Positions 8,215 through 16,546 of a stretch of 27,131 bases of DNA are shown one piece after another. The translations under genes and the position numbers were made by a program. Source of the stretch: Branchiostoma floridae (Eukaryota > Chordata > Leptocardii > Amphioxiformes > Branchiostomatidae); the NCBI RefSeq assembly GCF_000003815.2, contig NW_023365701.1:346723-373853 (forward strand). Direction: 5' to 3'. The notes below the pieces were generated by a model. It ran no database searches and was not told the origin of the DNA. It worked only from the letters and a program-made list of their open reading frames with translations. Position 1 is the stretch's first letter, and each line of letters opens with the position of its first letter.

Positions 8215-8280
8215 ACACAGCCGGAATCAAATTCACAGCTTCTAGTTCCAGAGACAGGGCCACTAACGACTGGGCTACAC
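8215..8280 (-). mobile_element. Degenerate tRNA-derived SINE fragment
   Basis: The minus strand reads TAGCCCAGTCGTTAG, a good A box (8277-8263), followed about 30 bases later by AATTTGATTCC, a decayed B box (8233-8223). It lies between the two candidate exons described here. Confidence 0.55.
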
Positions 8281-8377
8281 ACTCTACTAAAAGAAAGCAC
8301 AGGAATCCATGTTATCTAAACAATGTACTGTAATATTTATTCTCTTCTTACTTTACACTTCCAGAATATTTACTTAC

Positions 8378-8423
8378 CTAAATCTGGGTTGGTAAAATAC
8401 ATTTTTTGTACATTTATTATTCA
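8378..8423 (-). CDS. Unassigned small exon candidate with possible start codon
   Basis: A 46-nt segment between TTCCTGTTAG and a consensus donor TTTAG|GTAAGT. Its frame reads MYFTNPDL plus one base, and joins the candidate exon at 8002-8106 to give NPDLDREIGELP. A TGA lies in frame upstream of the ATG (base 8402), so if real it is a first coding exon or part of a pseudogene. Confidence 0.33.
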
Positions 8424-8426
8424 CTA

Positions 8427-9088
8427 ACAGGAAGGTTGAAGATACAGGTAGGGCAAGCTTTACATGCAGCTACAAATCTCTGCAATTGAACATTAAGATA
8501 AGAGAGCTGCTTCAAACATGGATATAAGATTGTTTCCAATAGGGAAAAGTTATAGTATGATGTCACAACTGACAAAATATTTTGGATCTACATCATACTT
8601 ATCATACAAAGACATGTAGTTTTTTCAAATTATGAATCTTATTTGAATCGTCGTAATGACATGATGAAATACAGTCTGGTCTCTTGCTTCATAGGCAGAA
8701 ACATGTCAGAACGGAGTCATGAAACACAAGTCCAACAGATGTAAGTGGCTGACGGAACTTTCACAGAACCATTATGTCTTTTATGGTCATACTCAACATT
8801 ACCTTTCGTAATGTTCAATATACATTTGAATTGTCAGAGTATTAAAAAAAATCAACAGTTGGCTTTTGAATCTGCTTCTTCAGTCAAGAAAGAAGAACAT
8901 GTGAATCATCTCATGTAAAATTATTTTATGTGCAAATACAGATGCAAAAGTGCTGTAGTATTGCTATACAGTTGTCAAATCTTCAGATACCTGCTGAAAT
9001 CTGTCAAAAAGACATTTCTTTGGGCTTTCCGGCCATCAGAATTAATCTATATGACCCATCGGTACAGTGACTTATTACGAGTTTTCTA
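8427..9088. other. No gene recognised
   Basis: AT-rich sequence up to the scaffold gap. I looked for exons with flanking splice signals and found none I would defend. Confidence 0.5.
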
Positions 9089-9188
9089 NNNNNNNNNNNN
9101 NNNNNNNNNNNNNNNNNNNNNNNNNNNNNNNNNNNNNNNNNNNNNNNNNNNNNNNNNNNNNNNNNNNNNNNNNNNNNNNNNNNNNNNN
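9089..9188. other. Assembly gap of 100 N
   Basis: Exactly 100 unknown bases, a conventional gap size of arbitrary true length. Open frames running through it are meaningless, and order and orientation across it are less certain. Confidence 0.99.
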
Positions 9189-9210
9189 GTTTCTTCAATT
9201 TTTACTTGAT

Positions 9211-9216
9211 TTTATT
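9211..9216 (-). terminator. Possible poly(A) signal of the minus-strand gene
   Basis: TTTATT on the plus strand gives AATAAA on the minus strand, about 750 bases past the stop of the gene at 9968-11711. It is a candidate only. Confidence 0.3.
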
Positions 9217-9231
9217 AATCAACCAGCTTGA

Positions 9232-9243
9232 GGGGGGGGGGGG
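9232..9243 (+). repeat. G12 homopolymer
   Basis: Twelve consecutive G, followed shortly by GGGGG. It lies 43 bases from the scaffold gap and is typical of places where assemblies break. Quadruplex formation is possible. Confidence 0.9.
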
Positions 9244-9318
9244 TATGGGGGCTTGCATTGACAATAGAATTCCCATCTCATCACGACAAGGGTTAAGCAT
9301 ATCTTACAACAACGGCAT

Positions 9319-9423
9319 TAGCCGGTGCGACTATACACGAAAAACGTATTTACTTGTAATACATAGACGACACATCTTTGTATTACTAGTAAATACGTTT
9401 TTCGTGTATAGTCGCACCGGCTA
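9319..9423. repeat. Long near-perfect hairpin, 45-bp arms
   Basis: Arms 9319-9363 and 9379-9423 are reverse complements at 44 of 45 positions around a 15-base loop. The outer words are TAGCCGGTGCGACTATACAC. It lies in the probable 3' region of the minus-strand gene. It may be a miniature foldback element or a recent inverted duplication. Confidence 0.93.
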
Positions 9424-9967
9424 CAAAAGCATATACTGTTGGCCAAAGACATGCTGTGATATGTATGTCTTTCTCTGTCGATCATTTGACGGCCCAAGAA
9501 ACCTGGTAGAGACTACACCCCACTATGGGTAGATGGTGGCTTTAGAAATGTTCTTTTTGTAAAAAAAACAGACCTGCCATGCTCTTATACTCCAATAAAT
9601 TGACAGAAAACTAACAGGCCGGTAGTGTGTTTGCGGCTCCGTCCTTGGTGCTGAACGCCTTCCAATGTTAGAAATACTCCAAGTTAAATAATAAAGAAGT
9701 CTCTATATGTTACAGACGTTGTGCTTTCACAGTAGTGAGATGTTCTGGCCAATTTTATAGACCAGTGGTGCTTTTCAAATGGCTTTTTTTTCTCAAAAGT
9801 ACTTTTTGCTCTGGGGATATATTAACAGTATATACACGAGAGCCACTCTAAAAGCCTTGCGAAAGTGCAAAATGAGTTTGTGATCTTTCGTTCTAACGAT
9901 GGCTTTTAGAGAGGAATAAACATAGCTCAGTGGCTGCTATATTCTATGCAGACAAGAGAGAAATGCA
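9424..9967 (-). other. Probable 3' region of the minus-strand gene
   Basis: No coding content is seen. Base composition falls from GC-rich to AT-rich at about 10030, just inside the last codons of the gene. Confidence 0.4.
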
Positions 9968-11711
9968 CTAGATAAAATCCATATCTGTATTGGCTTCACT
10001 ACTGTCGGGTGAATCCGGCATAAAAACCTCTAATTTAGCGCTAAAACTTACAGTTTTCTCCCCATTGTTCGGTATCGGCACGACCATTAGCGAGTTGTCG
10101 GCGTTAGGGTCGAGTTTCCGCCCGCTCCTTGGTGGGGGCGACCCCGGTACCGCTAACGGCGGAGTACCCGGAACGTTATACCCGACGCCTAGGGTTGGTA
10201 CGGTAATCCCCGTAGCCAGTGGTACCTCGGGGGGTAGGGCTAGCGAGGAAGGCAGCTGGAGCAAGTCAGGACGTCCCCCGCTGTCTGGTAACTCCTGCTC
10301 GGGCTTGGTGTCCTCCGTAGCGGGGAAAGAACGATCGGGATGGGCGTCTCGCCACCGTTTTCGTCTTGCGTGTTTTTAGCTTTCTCGATACTGGCGTAGA
10401 CGTTCTTTAAGTGTCCCTGAAACACATCGCTGCCCGCCGGAGTTGGTAGTTTCCCTCGGGAGGACAGGGCAGCCCGAGGGTCCACTGATCCTTCCCTACT
10501 CGCGGTGGGAATGCGCCCGAAAGACGGGAGTCGGAACGTTTTCGGGCGGATTTCAATCGGCGGTTTGTCGAGAGGCCGCAGAACGCCCCTTGAGGGCGGT
10601 TTTGTCTTAGCCTGCGTGGAGTTATAGTTGTAAAATCCAAAGTTTCTTTTCAGCAGCGTTTCTGCTTGGTGGAGGTTCCAGTCGTACATAGGGAAAGGTG
10701 CGCGGGGATATCTGGATCTGTCCGCACCCCGTCTTCTGGTCAGCGAGTGCCCTACTATGACCCGAGTGTTATGCGGTATGGTCGGCCTTGTAGTGGTCAG
10801 TTTTCTGTACAATAAAGGTTCGGGGCTGACCTGTACCGGGGCGTCCGTGCGAACCAAAGGCCCGGCAGAAATGTGATCGATGGCGTCTTCGATGTTCACC
10901 TTGGAAATGCGCAGTTCTCCTTTGGGACCTTTAGAAGCCGACCGTCGGGGCACGTCCCGTATCTGAGTCTGTAGCGACAGCAGCGCGAGTTTCGTCATGT
11001 ACATGTCGTAGTCGATCACCCCTTCCTTCAACTGCGTGCTGTACTCCACGATCTTGTCCATCTTGTTCATCGGACCCGCTAGATGCACCTTGCCGTGCGG
11101 GGAGAGCGGCGACAGGACGGATGGCGAGCTCGCACTACCCGAACCTGGCTGAAAACTCGGCAGCGTTACCTCGATTTTCGTAGATAAGCCTGGCAGTTCG
11201 TTATAGCGGGTTTCCCGTGGCTTTGCGGTAGTATTATTTGCATTAGAAACATCCTGTTCAGTCGCTTCCTCATTGCCATGGCGTTTTTCCATCGGCTCCG
11301 TTTGCCCGCCGGTCGGTCTGGTCGGTTTCAGTTTATCACGACGTTCCTTCCGGAAGGCGGGAATTCATCTCTCTGCATCTTTTCGGAGATCTGTGATGAC
11401 GTTTTCAGCTTGTCGTCCCCCATTCTGGGCACGCTGTCAAGACGTGGCGAAATTTTCTTACCGAGCGCTACTTCCAGGGAGGGTAGACTTGACGACTGTC
11501 TCTTGACCCGAGCGCCGGCAACGTGTGGAGAGTGTCGCGGCATACCTGCCCGGATTGGCGCGGTAGTTTCGGGATACAAACCCGGGAAGCTCCGTGTGTA
11601 GAGGTATCGCGTGTCCAGGCGAGGCCTGACGGTGTTGGTGTCCCGCTGCAGCGCCGCCAGCACCCGGCCGCTGTAGACTGTCAGGGTGTTGTGTTCCTCT
11701 CCGCTCATCAT
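9968..11711 (-). CDS. Unrecognised ~580-residue disordered protein, intronless, with two frameshifts
   Basis: I do not recognise this protein. Three minus-strand frames tile one GC-rich block: 11711 to about 11360 (opens MMSGEEHNTLTVYSGRV), about 11358 to 10316 (middle) and about 10316 to 9968 (ends EANTDMDFI, TAG). Each step needs one extra base, and both steps fall at C runs (11361-11359 and probably 10325-10322; the nearby run at 10278-10273 is an alternative), so missing bases in the assembly are likelier than introns. The product is rich in Pro, Ser and Arg and mostly disordered, with ordered-looking parts around MDKIVEYSTQLKEGVIDYDM and FPMYDWNLHQAETLLKRNFG. A motif recurs as LSTKIEVTLPSF and FSAKLEVFMPDS. 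There is no signal peptide or membrane segment. Sustained open frames and a CpG-rich setting support a real gene. A young pseudogene or a short intron remain possible. Confidence 0.7.
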
Positions 11712-11850
11712 GCGCGAGCGCGGGAAACCGGCCAGGATTATCTCCCGCCCTCTGCGCTATCCTCTGACGTCATTCGCAGACGATCGGTCCGTCACATGGC
11801 GACGCGCGCAGTCGTTCGCTCCTCCAGGATCGTCTATCTCTCCCCTGTAG
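10030..11850. other. CpG island
   Basis: A sharp block of high GC and frequent CpG covers the minus-strand gene and its promoter, while flanks on both sides are AT-rich. It contrasts with TDP2, whose exons are only mildly GC-rich. Confidence 0.75.
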
Positions 11851-11870
11851 CAACAGAAGCGGATCATTAA
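11712..11870 (-). promoter_or_regulatory. Promoter of the minus-strand gene with CRE and GC box
   Basis: TGACGTCA, a perfect palindromic cAMP-response element, lies at 11765-11772, 54 bp upstream of the ATG. A GC box (CCCGCCC on the plus strand) is at about 11744-11750. No TATA box is seen. CREB/ATF control is inferred from the motif and its distance. Confidence 0.5.
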
Positions 11871-11931
11871 ACTCTAATTTGCACATATACAACTCGACCT
11901 TGTCTCTTGTCTGTCACATCAAATACCCTCC

Positions 11932-12185
11932 TTAAGGGTGGGCTCTCACTGCACTTGGGGCACCAGTGCGGCACTGCAGGGTTCGTTCACTGTGGCACTG
12001 TTTTGTTATTTTCGCGATTTTTAATAAATTAGATATTGCATAATACGTTGAAGTATGACTTATAAGACAAAAAAAAATACACAAAATGGAAGAAAACTCG
12101 TTCTTTATCTCTGAAATTCGTTGAGTCATCTACGAACCCCGCAGTGCCGCATCGGTGCCCCGAGTGCAGTGATAGTCTACCTTAA
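11932..12185. mobile_element. TTAA-flanked miniature inverted-repeat element
   Basis: A 246-bp element (11936-12181) is bounded by TTAA at 11932-11935 and 12182-12185. Its terminal inverted repeats of about 50 bp share CACTGCACTYGGGGCACC and GCGGCACTGC at roughly 85% identity. The interior is AT-rich and noncoding. TTAA target duplication is the mark of piggyBac-type transposition. The outermost bases GGGTGGGCT and GGTAGACTA differ, so family placement is tentative. Confidence 0.75.
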
Positions 12186-12186
12186 G

Positions 12187-12556
12187 ACCTACATCACATT
12201 TCCTACCCGGAGCCCGACCGGGCCATTTTCGGAGACGAAAAATTTAAGTTCATGCCAGTAAATATGCACAGGGCATACTGTTGAGGAATTATTTTTGGTC
12301 CGTTTTGTGTTTTGTTGTCTTTTATGCCGTACTTTTCGTTCCCCAAAACTTCCCGATCGGGCCCCTTTGTGGAAGTGTAGCTACCCTTACTATGCTTCAG
12401 TCTTTCGGGAGCAAAAAGAATGTTATAAAATGTATCAAAATACGCAAAATGTCAAAATAAGATTATTGGGCGTGATTTGTGTATATTTCTAGGTATACAT
12501 TGTAATTTCTTTCTTAAAACATCCCGGTCGGGCCCCGGTTTTGAAATGTGACCTAA
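12187..12556. mobile_element. Second inverted-repeat element (GCCCGACCGGG ends)
   Basis: The left arm at about 12187-12229 and the right arm at about 12516-12554 pair as inverted repeats, sharing ACATTT...CCCGACCGGG...TTTT. A third copy of the arm, in the right-arm sense, lies inside at about 12342-12383 (CCCGATCGGGCCCC). No protein is encoded; the 65-codon frame at 12295 covers only the interior. The element abuts the TTAA-flanked one, so one may have landed beside the other. Confidence 0.6.
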
Positions 12557-13120
12557 GCCTAAGGAGCTCGTTCTTTTGGCGGGTTTTTCTTCTAATTGTT
12601 GTGTATCGGTTCTAATGCATTGTAACGCTAGTTCACCTTTACCCGGGCTCAGCTATATCCGTTGTTTCTATAAACATGGTATTTCGTGATATCAAGTGAG
12701 CGGAGGTGGTATCATATTGCAATATTTCCAAAACAGTGCAATTAAAAACGACCTTCCGTCGACTTAATATCCATATAAAAATAACCAGTTAACAAAACAA
12801 CAATGGATATAGGTTGCCCCGCGAAGATTCAATACTGATATGCAACCAGAAAACACACTGATCCCAAACGACTAGTCTCTACTAGACTAACTACTTAAAA
12901 CTGTACGTGTTAATTTATCACCCAAGTACTTGACATTGTATACGTAGCTACTCGTCTTTGGGAGAACTTTTGCACCTAGATATTTGTGTAGGGTTACGTG
13001 TGTTAAGGTCCTGTTGTATATTTGTATACAGCATATTATTTACAACAGGATGTAATATATAAAACCTTTATTGTATTTCATGTGCAACTTAGAATCTTTC
13101 GCTGTAGAATTCCAGAATCA
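12557..13120. other. No gene recognised
   Basis: AT-rich sequence. The only structure is a 65-bp segment at 12828-12895 (CTGATATGCAACCAGAA...) that recurs as a direct repeat at 13467-13533. Confidence 0.5.
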
Positions 13121-13340
13121 AGTTCCAGGGAGTAAGGTTTGCAGTCAGGTTTTGCTGGCATTATGTTTATATAGTTCACTCGCAAAATTCTTTCAACTAT
13201 ATTTTTGACTCAGTGCGTCAGACCTAGAAAAGTTCCAGGGAGTATTGTTTGCAATCAGGTTTTGCTGGTATTATGTTTATGTTGTTCACTCGCAAAATTC
13301 TTTCAACTATATTTTTAACTCAGTGCGTCAGACCTAGAAA
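13121..13340. repeat. Two-copy tandem duplication, 110-bp unit
   Basis: 13121-13230 and 13231-13340 are about 92-95% identical, both starting AGTTCCAGGGAGTA and ending TCAGACCTAGAAA. No coding content is evident. Confidence 0.95.
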
Positions 13341-13372
13341 AGGACTTTCCATACCGTTTTTATTACGCAGAG

Positions 13373-13435
13373 CCTAGACATCTGGAGAACTCGTTACTGG
13401 TTCTACTCCACACCTGCTCTATGCACCATGCACTT
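13373..13435 (-). pseudogene. Second, decayed copy of the IEQV module
   Basis: The minus strand reads IEQVWSRTSNEFSR, matching IEQVYSRSNELPR at the end of the frame at 13947-14358. The nucleotide match (AGAGCAGGTGT...AGTAACGAG) covers about 50 bases. Only the tail of the module survives here. Confidence 0.5.
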
Positions 13436-13583
13436 CTCTCTATACAGCCAAATAAATCAAACCAAATGAAATCAACACTGATATGCAACCAGAAGCCACA
13501 CTGACCCCAAACAAGTAGTCTATACCAGACTACGCAGGCTATGGGGGGAGAATTTTCCCGGGGATTTTGCCATCCTTAGGCTT

Positions 13584-13781
13584 TCATTCGTTATCTCCAG
13601 GAAGATCTACCGGCGGCATAAGGAGTTTAGCTGACCAAGGAGTGTTCTGAGCTACCGGGGATCTGCTGTAATTAAAGCAAGGAGGAGCATTTCTATTCAG
13701 TGATGGTGTTACTGTTACTGCCCCTCCCCATGGCCATACTAACGTTAACAACAAGAAGAAGATTCGTAGGAAGGAAGGCAA
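13584..13781 (-). CDS. Small ORF with a signal peptide, unrecognised
   Basis: A 65-codon frame beginning MPSFLRIFFLLLTLVWPWGG, a textbook secretion signal with a basic residue, a hydrophobic core and a small-residue cleavage region, followed by a Pro/Ser/Asn-rich stretch with a single Cys. I do not recognise it. It may be a whole small secreted peptide or the first exon of a longer protein; a GT at CCG|GTAGAT could serve as a donor. It lies among duplicated coding fragments, so it may also be debris. A secretory N terminus is seen; expression is not shown. Confidence 0.35.
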   Translation of the reverse strand: MPSFLRIFFLLLTLVWPWGGAVTVTPSLNRNAPPCFNYSRSPVAQNTPWSAKLLMPPVDLPGDNE

Positions 13782-13946
13782 TTCTAATCACCTAAATTCT
13801 TTACTTTTTGCACCATAGCCTGATTTAATCGCGCTCCTTAGGCCCGTCCTACATTGCCGGGAGGAGGCTACAGGCTCCGGATAGCGGAGTTTGCGTTACA
13901 CAGACTATGCGCACCAGTCTTAGAATAAAATTCCAGCCGGTAAATT

Positions 13947-14358
13947 TCATCTCGGGAGCTCGTTACTGCTTCTACTGTACACCTGCTCTATAGCCCACGC
14001 AATTTCCCCTTCAGTCAGCCCCCGGTCTATCCAGCCCTTTACAATCCCCGCATACCCTGTAGTCACGTCTGTTGAGTGGTCGGATCAAAGCAAAGTGGCT
14101 CCCCTCATTTATTTGATCCGACACGACAAAGAAAGCCCTTCCGGGATTAATCAGGACATATTGGGCCGGAGCTCCCCGCGGCCGGATGGCATTTGACGCT
14201 TCCGTCAAAATCCCCGGGTGATTACGACTTTGGAGAGAGATGAATACATTTTTCTTACATCCTCTGATGTGGACCTGTTTTCCACTCGGAGTATTTCTCA
14301 TGGATTCATGTATATCCCGGCCACTAAAGATTCGTACCATGACCATACATGGACTCAC
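13947..14358 (-). pseudogene. Unrecognised coding module with one frameshift
   Basis: I do not recognise the family. The minus strand is open from 14358, reading FSGRDIHESMRNTPSGKQVH, then AQYVLINPGRAFFVVSDQ and HFALIRPLNRRDYR. At 14055-14060 the sensible reading shifts frame and continues YAGIVKGWIDRGLTEGEIAW then AIEQVYSRSNELPR, stopping at TGA (13949-13947). One surplus G in the ACAGGG run would explain it. The composition, with Trp, Gly and alternating charges, looks like a folded globular domain rather than chance. A decayed second copy of its end lies at 13373-13435. No start or splice signal is clear, so this is a gene fragment or transposon-encoded piece. Confidence 0.5.
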
Positions 14359-14590
14359 ATGAATTCTTATAGCTTAGGCTACACAACCTTAATTGTATGG
14401 GTTTCGTCCGTTTGCATCAATTTTCGCCCGTTAAAGAAAAAAGTTTGACCTAACTGGAAACCGTACAAAGAAGTTGCAAAATGGGAAACTAATACATGCC
14501 GTAAATTGCAAGAAAGTATCTCAAAGCAGATACTAAAGTAGCAAAGTTCAAAACCATTTCCAGAGTCAACGAGGAAGATTTAAAGAAAAC

Positions 14591-15038
14591 TTTATTGTTT
14601 GGTGTACTGTGTTCAGGCAGTTATCCATCCTTCTTGACCATATAAACTTAAGAATGCAGCTTTTTTGCACACTCGCATCAGCTTTGGGTTACTCAGAGGA
14701 TGCCATCAGTATAATGAAAAATCAGCATGAAAAAATCGGATGCTAATCTTACTAGCAACGAAAATGTGAAAAGTATTGTTTGGTATGCCATGTTCTGTGT
14801 CTTCAGCCATCTGTTCAACCTTCTTGATCACAAAAACGTTGTAATGAGGGCAACCTATTTTTTGCTCGCTCGCTTGAGTTTTAAAAGCCCGGAGGAGGTG
14901 ATTAGTATAATGAAATATCAGCCTGCTCTTATCCATACATGCGCCAAGACAAAAATAGAAGATGCGGGGAGAGCGCTAATTGTAAAGAAATCCGCGGTCG
15001 TTCATTATGGAATCAGCCATCACCACTTCCAGGCATGA
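14591..15038 (+). pseudogene. Two-copy degenerate coding module (LLDHxN...SIMKxQ)
   Basis: Two diverged repeats of about 180 bp encode similar segments. Copy 1 (14591-14720) reads FIVWCTVFRQLSILLDHINL ... LASALGYSEDAISIMKNQ. Copy 2 (14775-14930) reads IVWYAMFCVFSHLFNLLDHK ... LARLSFKSPEEVISIMKYQ. They lie in different frames; deleting one A from the A6 run at 14730-14735 would join them into a single open frame running to TGA at 15038. The shared pattern, LLD, N, then LA..L..S.E..I, weakly recalls the middle of death-fold domains, but I would not assign it. Similar protein in two copies despite diverged DNA argues that it was once under selection. Confidence 0.5.
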
Positions 15039-15039
15039 C

Positions 15040-15700
15040 CTTACCAAATGGCAGGGAATTTTCGGTATCTTTAATCCCCTTTCTGTCATGTAGGGATGCA
15101 CTTGTCTGAGCCACTTACGGGGTCCTAGCTTCAAGACTTGCACTTGGCTTTTAACACATTAACCCATCCTTCAATGCGTACCCCCGCTTCCGCTAGAATT
15201 CACACCAGGAGATTCACTTGATGCCGGGTGCGCTTGAACATGGCAGCTTTCTTACAGAGCGTTGACGGCTCGTGCATATTTATTCCTGAATACCGTTATG
15301 TATTGTGACGGGGTCGAGTCAACTTACTGTGTACCGAAATGGCCACATTTTGGGGTCTTATAGCGTACATGTAACTGTACAGTGTTAGGCCACCGATCTT
15401 GTGCCCTCGGATGGCACTTTACACGACTTTTCTAACCCCACCCATTTGTAAAATGGCTTCGTTTGAGGTAAAAAGTGGTGGAAGGAGAGGGTTGCGCCCT
15501 GCCTTCCCATACTGTACCCTAGACATAGCGGATAACATCCACTTTCCTTACGGTATCATAAAGGATATAGCTCATTTTCAATATCGTTGTAATGAGTATG
15601 TGGGAATATTTAGTGAATGCAGTACCACGTTGTCTTTGTGTGTCTGAAGGCAAATATAAATGATCATAGAATTTGCTTGTTCATTGAGTGCTGGTAACTC
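15040..15700. other. No gene supported
   Basis: Moderately GC sequence with an ATGGCTTCGTTTGAG|GTAAAA at 15453 that could mimic a five-codon first exon. The 82-codon frame at 15399 has no recognisable content. I see no repeat. Confidence 0.4.
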
Positions 15701-15886
15701 ATGAATTGTCATTACTTCATGTATCTAGTTATTTGCAATTAGTCTTCAGGCATTACTCTTCATCATTAACATTTATCTTGATATTAACAATCAGCCACTG
15801 GGCGTAGTTTTCCGTTATTTGTGTCAGTTGTGATTTTTCTAATTAGCCTACAGGAACAATTTTTTCATTACTTGCGTTTACTATAC
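15700..15886. repeat. Degenerate ~60-bp minisatellite, left part
   Basis: TTTGCAATTAGYCTTCAGGCAT-like words recur about every 60-100 bases, diverged and AT-rich. The same word seeds the larger duplication that follows. Confidence 0.6.
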
Positions 15887-16400
15887 GTTTATTTGCAATT
15901 AGCCTTCAAGCCATGTCTCCATTATTTTATCTATGTTCAGAAATCATTTTTCATTATTTGTATCTATATTGTTTGTTTTTTTGCAATTAGCTTCGGAATG
16001 TATATTCCAATATTTGTATCTATATGTTTTTTTTTTGCAACTAGACTTTGGCATTGTGTTCTATTATTCAATAGCTATGTTCAAATATTTATCTTGAATT
16101 AGCCTTAGGGAAAAGTGTATCAATATAGCAACATTCCAAGATTATTTATTTGCAATTAGCCTTCAAGCCATGTCTCCATTATTTTATCTATGTTCAGAAA
16201 TCATTTTTCATTATTTGTATCTATATTGTTTGTTTTTTTGCAATTAGCTTCGGAATGTATATTCCAATATTTGTATCTATATGTTTTTTTTTTGCAACTA
16301 GACTTTGGCATTGTGTTCTATTATTCAATAGCTATGTTCAAATATTTATCTTGAATTAGCCTTAGGGAAAAGTGTATCAATATAGCAACATTCCAAGATT
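15887..16400. repeat. Exact 257-bp tandem duplication
   Basis: 15887-16143 is repeated at 16144-16400 with no difference that I could find. Inside each copy are three or four diverged TTGCAATTAGC units. The identity implies a very recent duplication, or two haplotypes joined by the assembler. Confidence 0.93.
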
Positions 16401-16546
16401 AGGTATAGACTTGTGGTAACCCGAAGGAAGAGAAACTTCTCAGCATGGGAACACACAGTGAGGATAACGGAAAATTGCTACTAAAATGTTTATTCATAGC
16501 TCTATTCGTGGCACTTCTTACATACAAGGTACTCTCAAAGCAGAAG

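Noticed and set aside
8928-9209. 93-codon frame across the N gap
   Set aside because: One third of it is unknown sequence, and no protein can be claimed.
9990-10379. 129-codon plus-strand frame
   Set aside because: It is antisense to the GC-rich minus-strand gene. Long opposite frames are expected in GC-rich coding DNA.
11523-11870. 115-codon plus-strand frame
   Set aside because: It is antisense to the start and promoter of the minus-strand gene, with a composition typical of CpG-rich shadow frames.
14218-14448. 76-codon plus-strand frame
   Set aside because: It lies antisense to the better-supported minus-strand module at 13947-14358.
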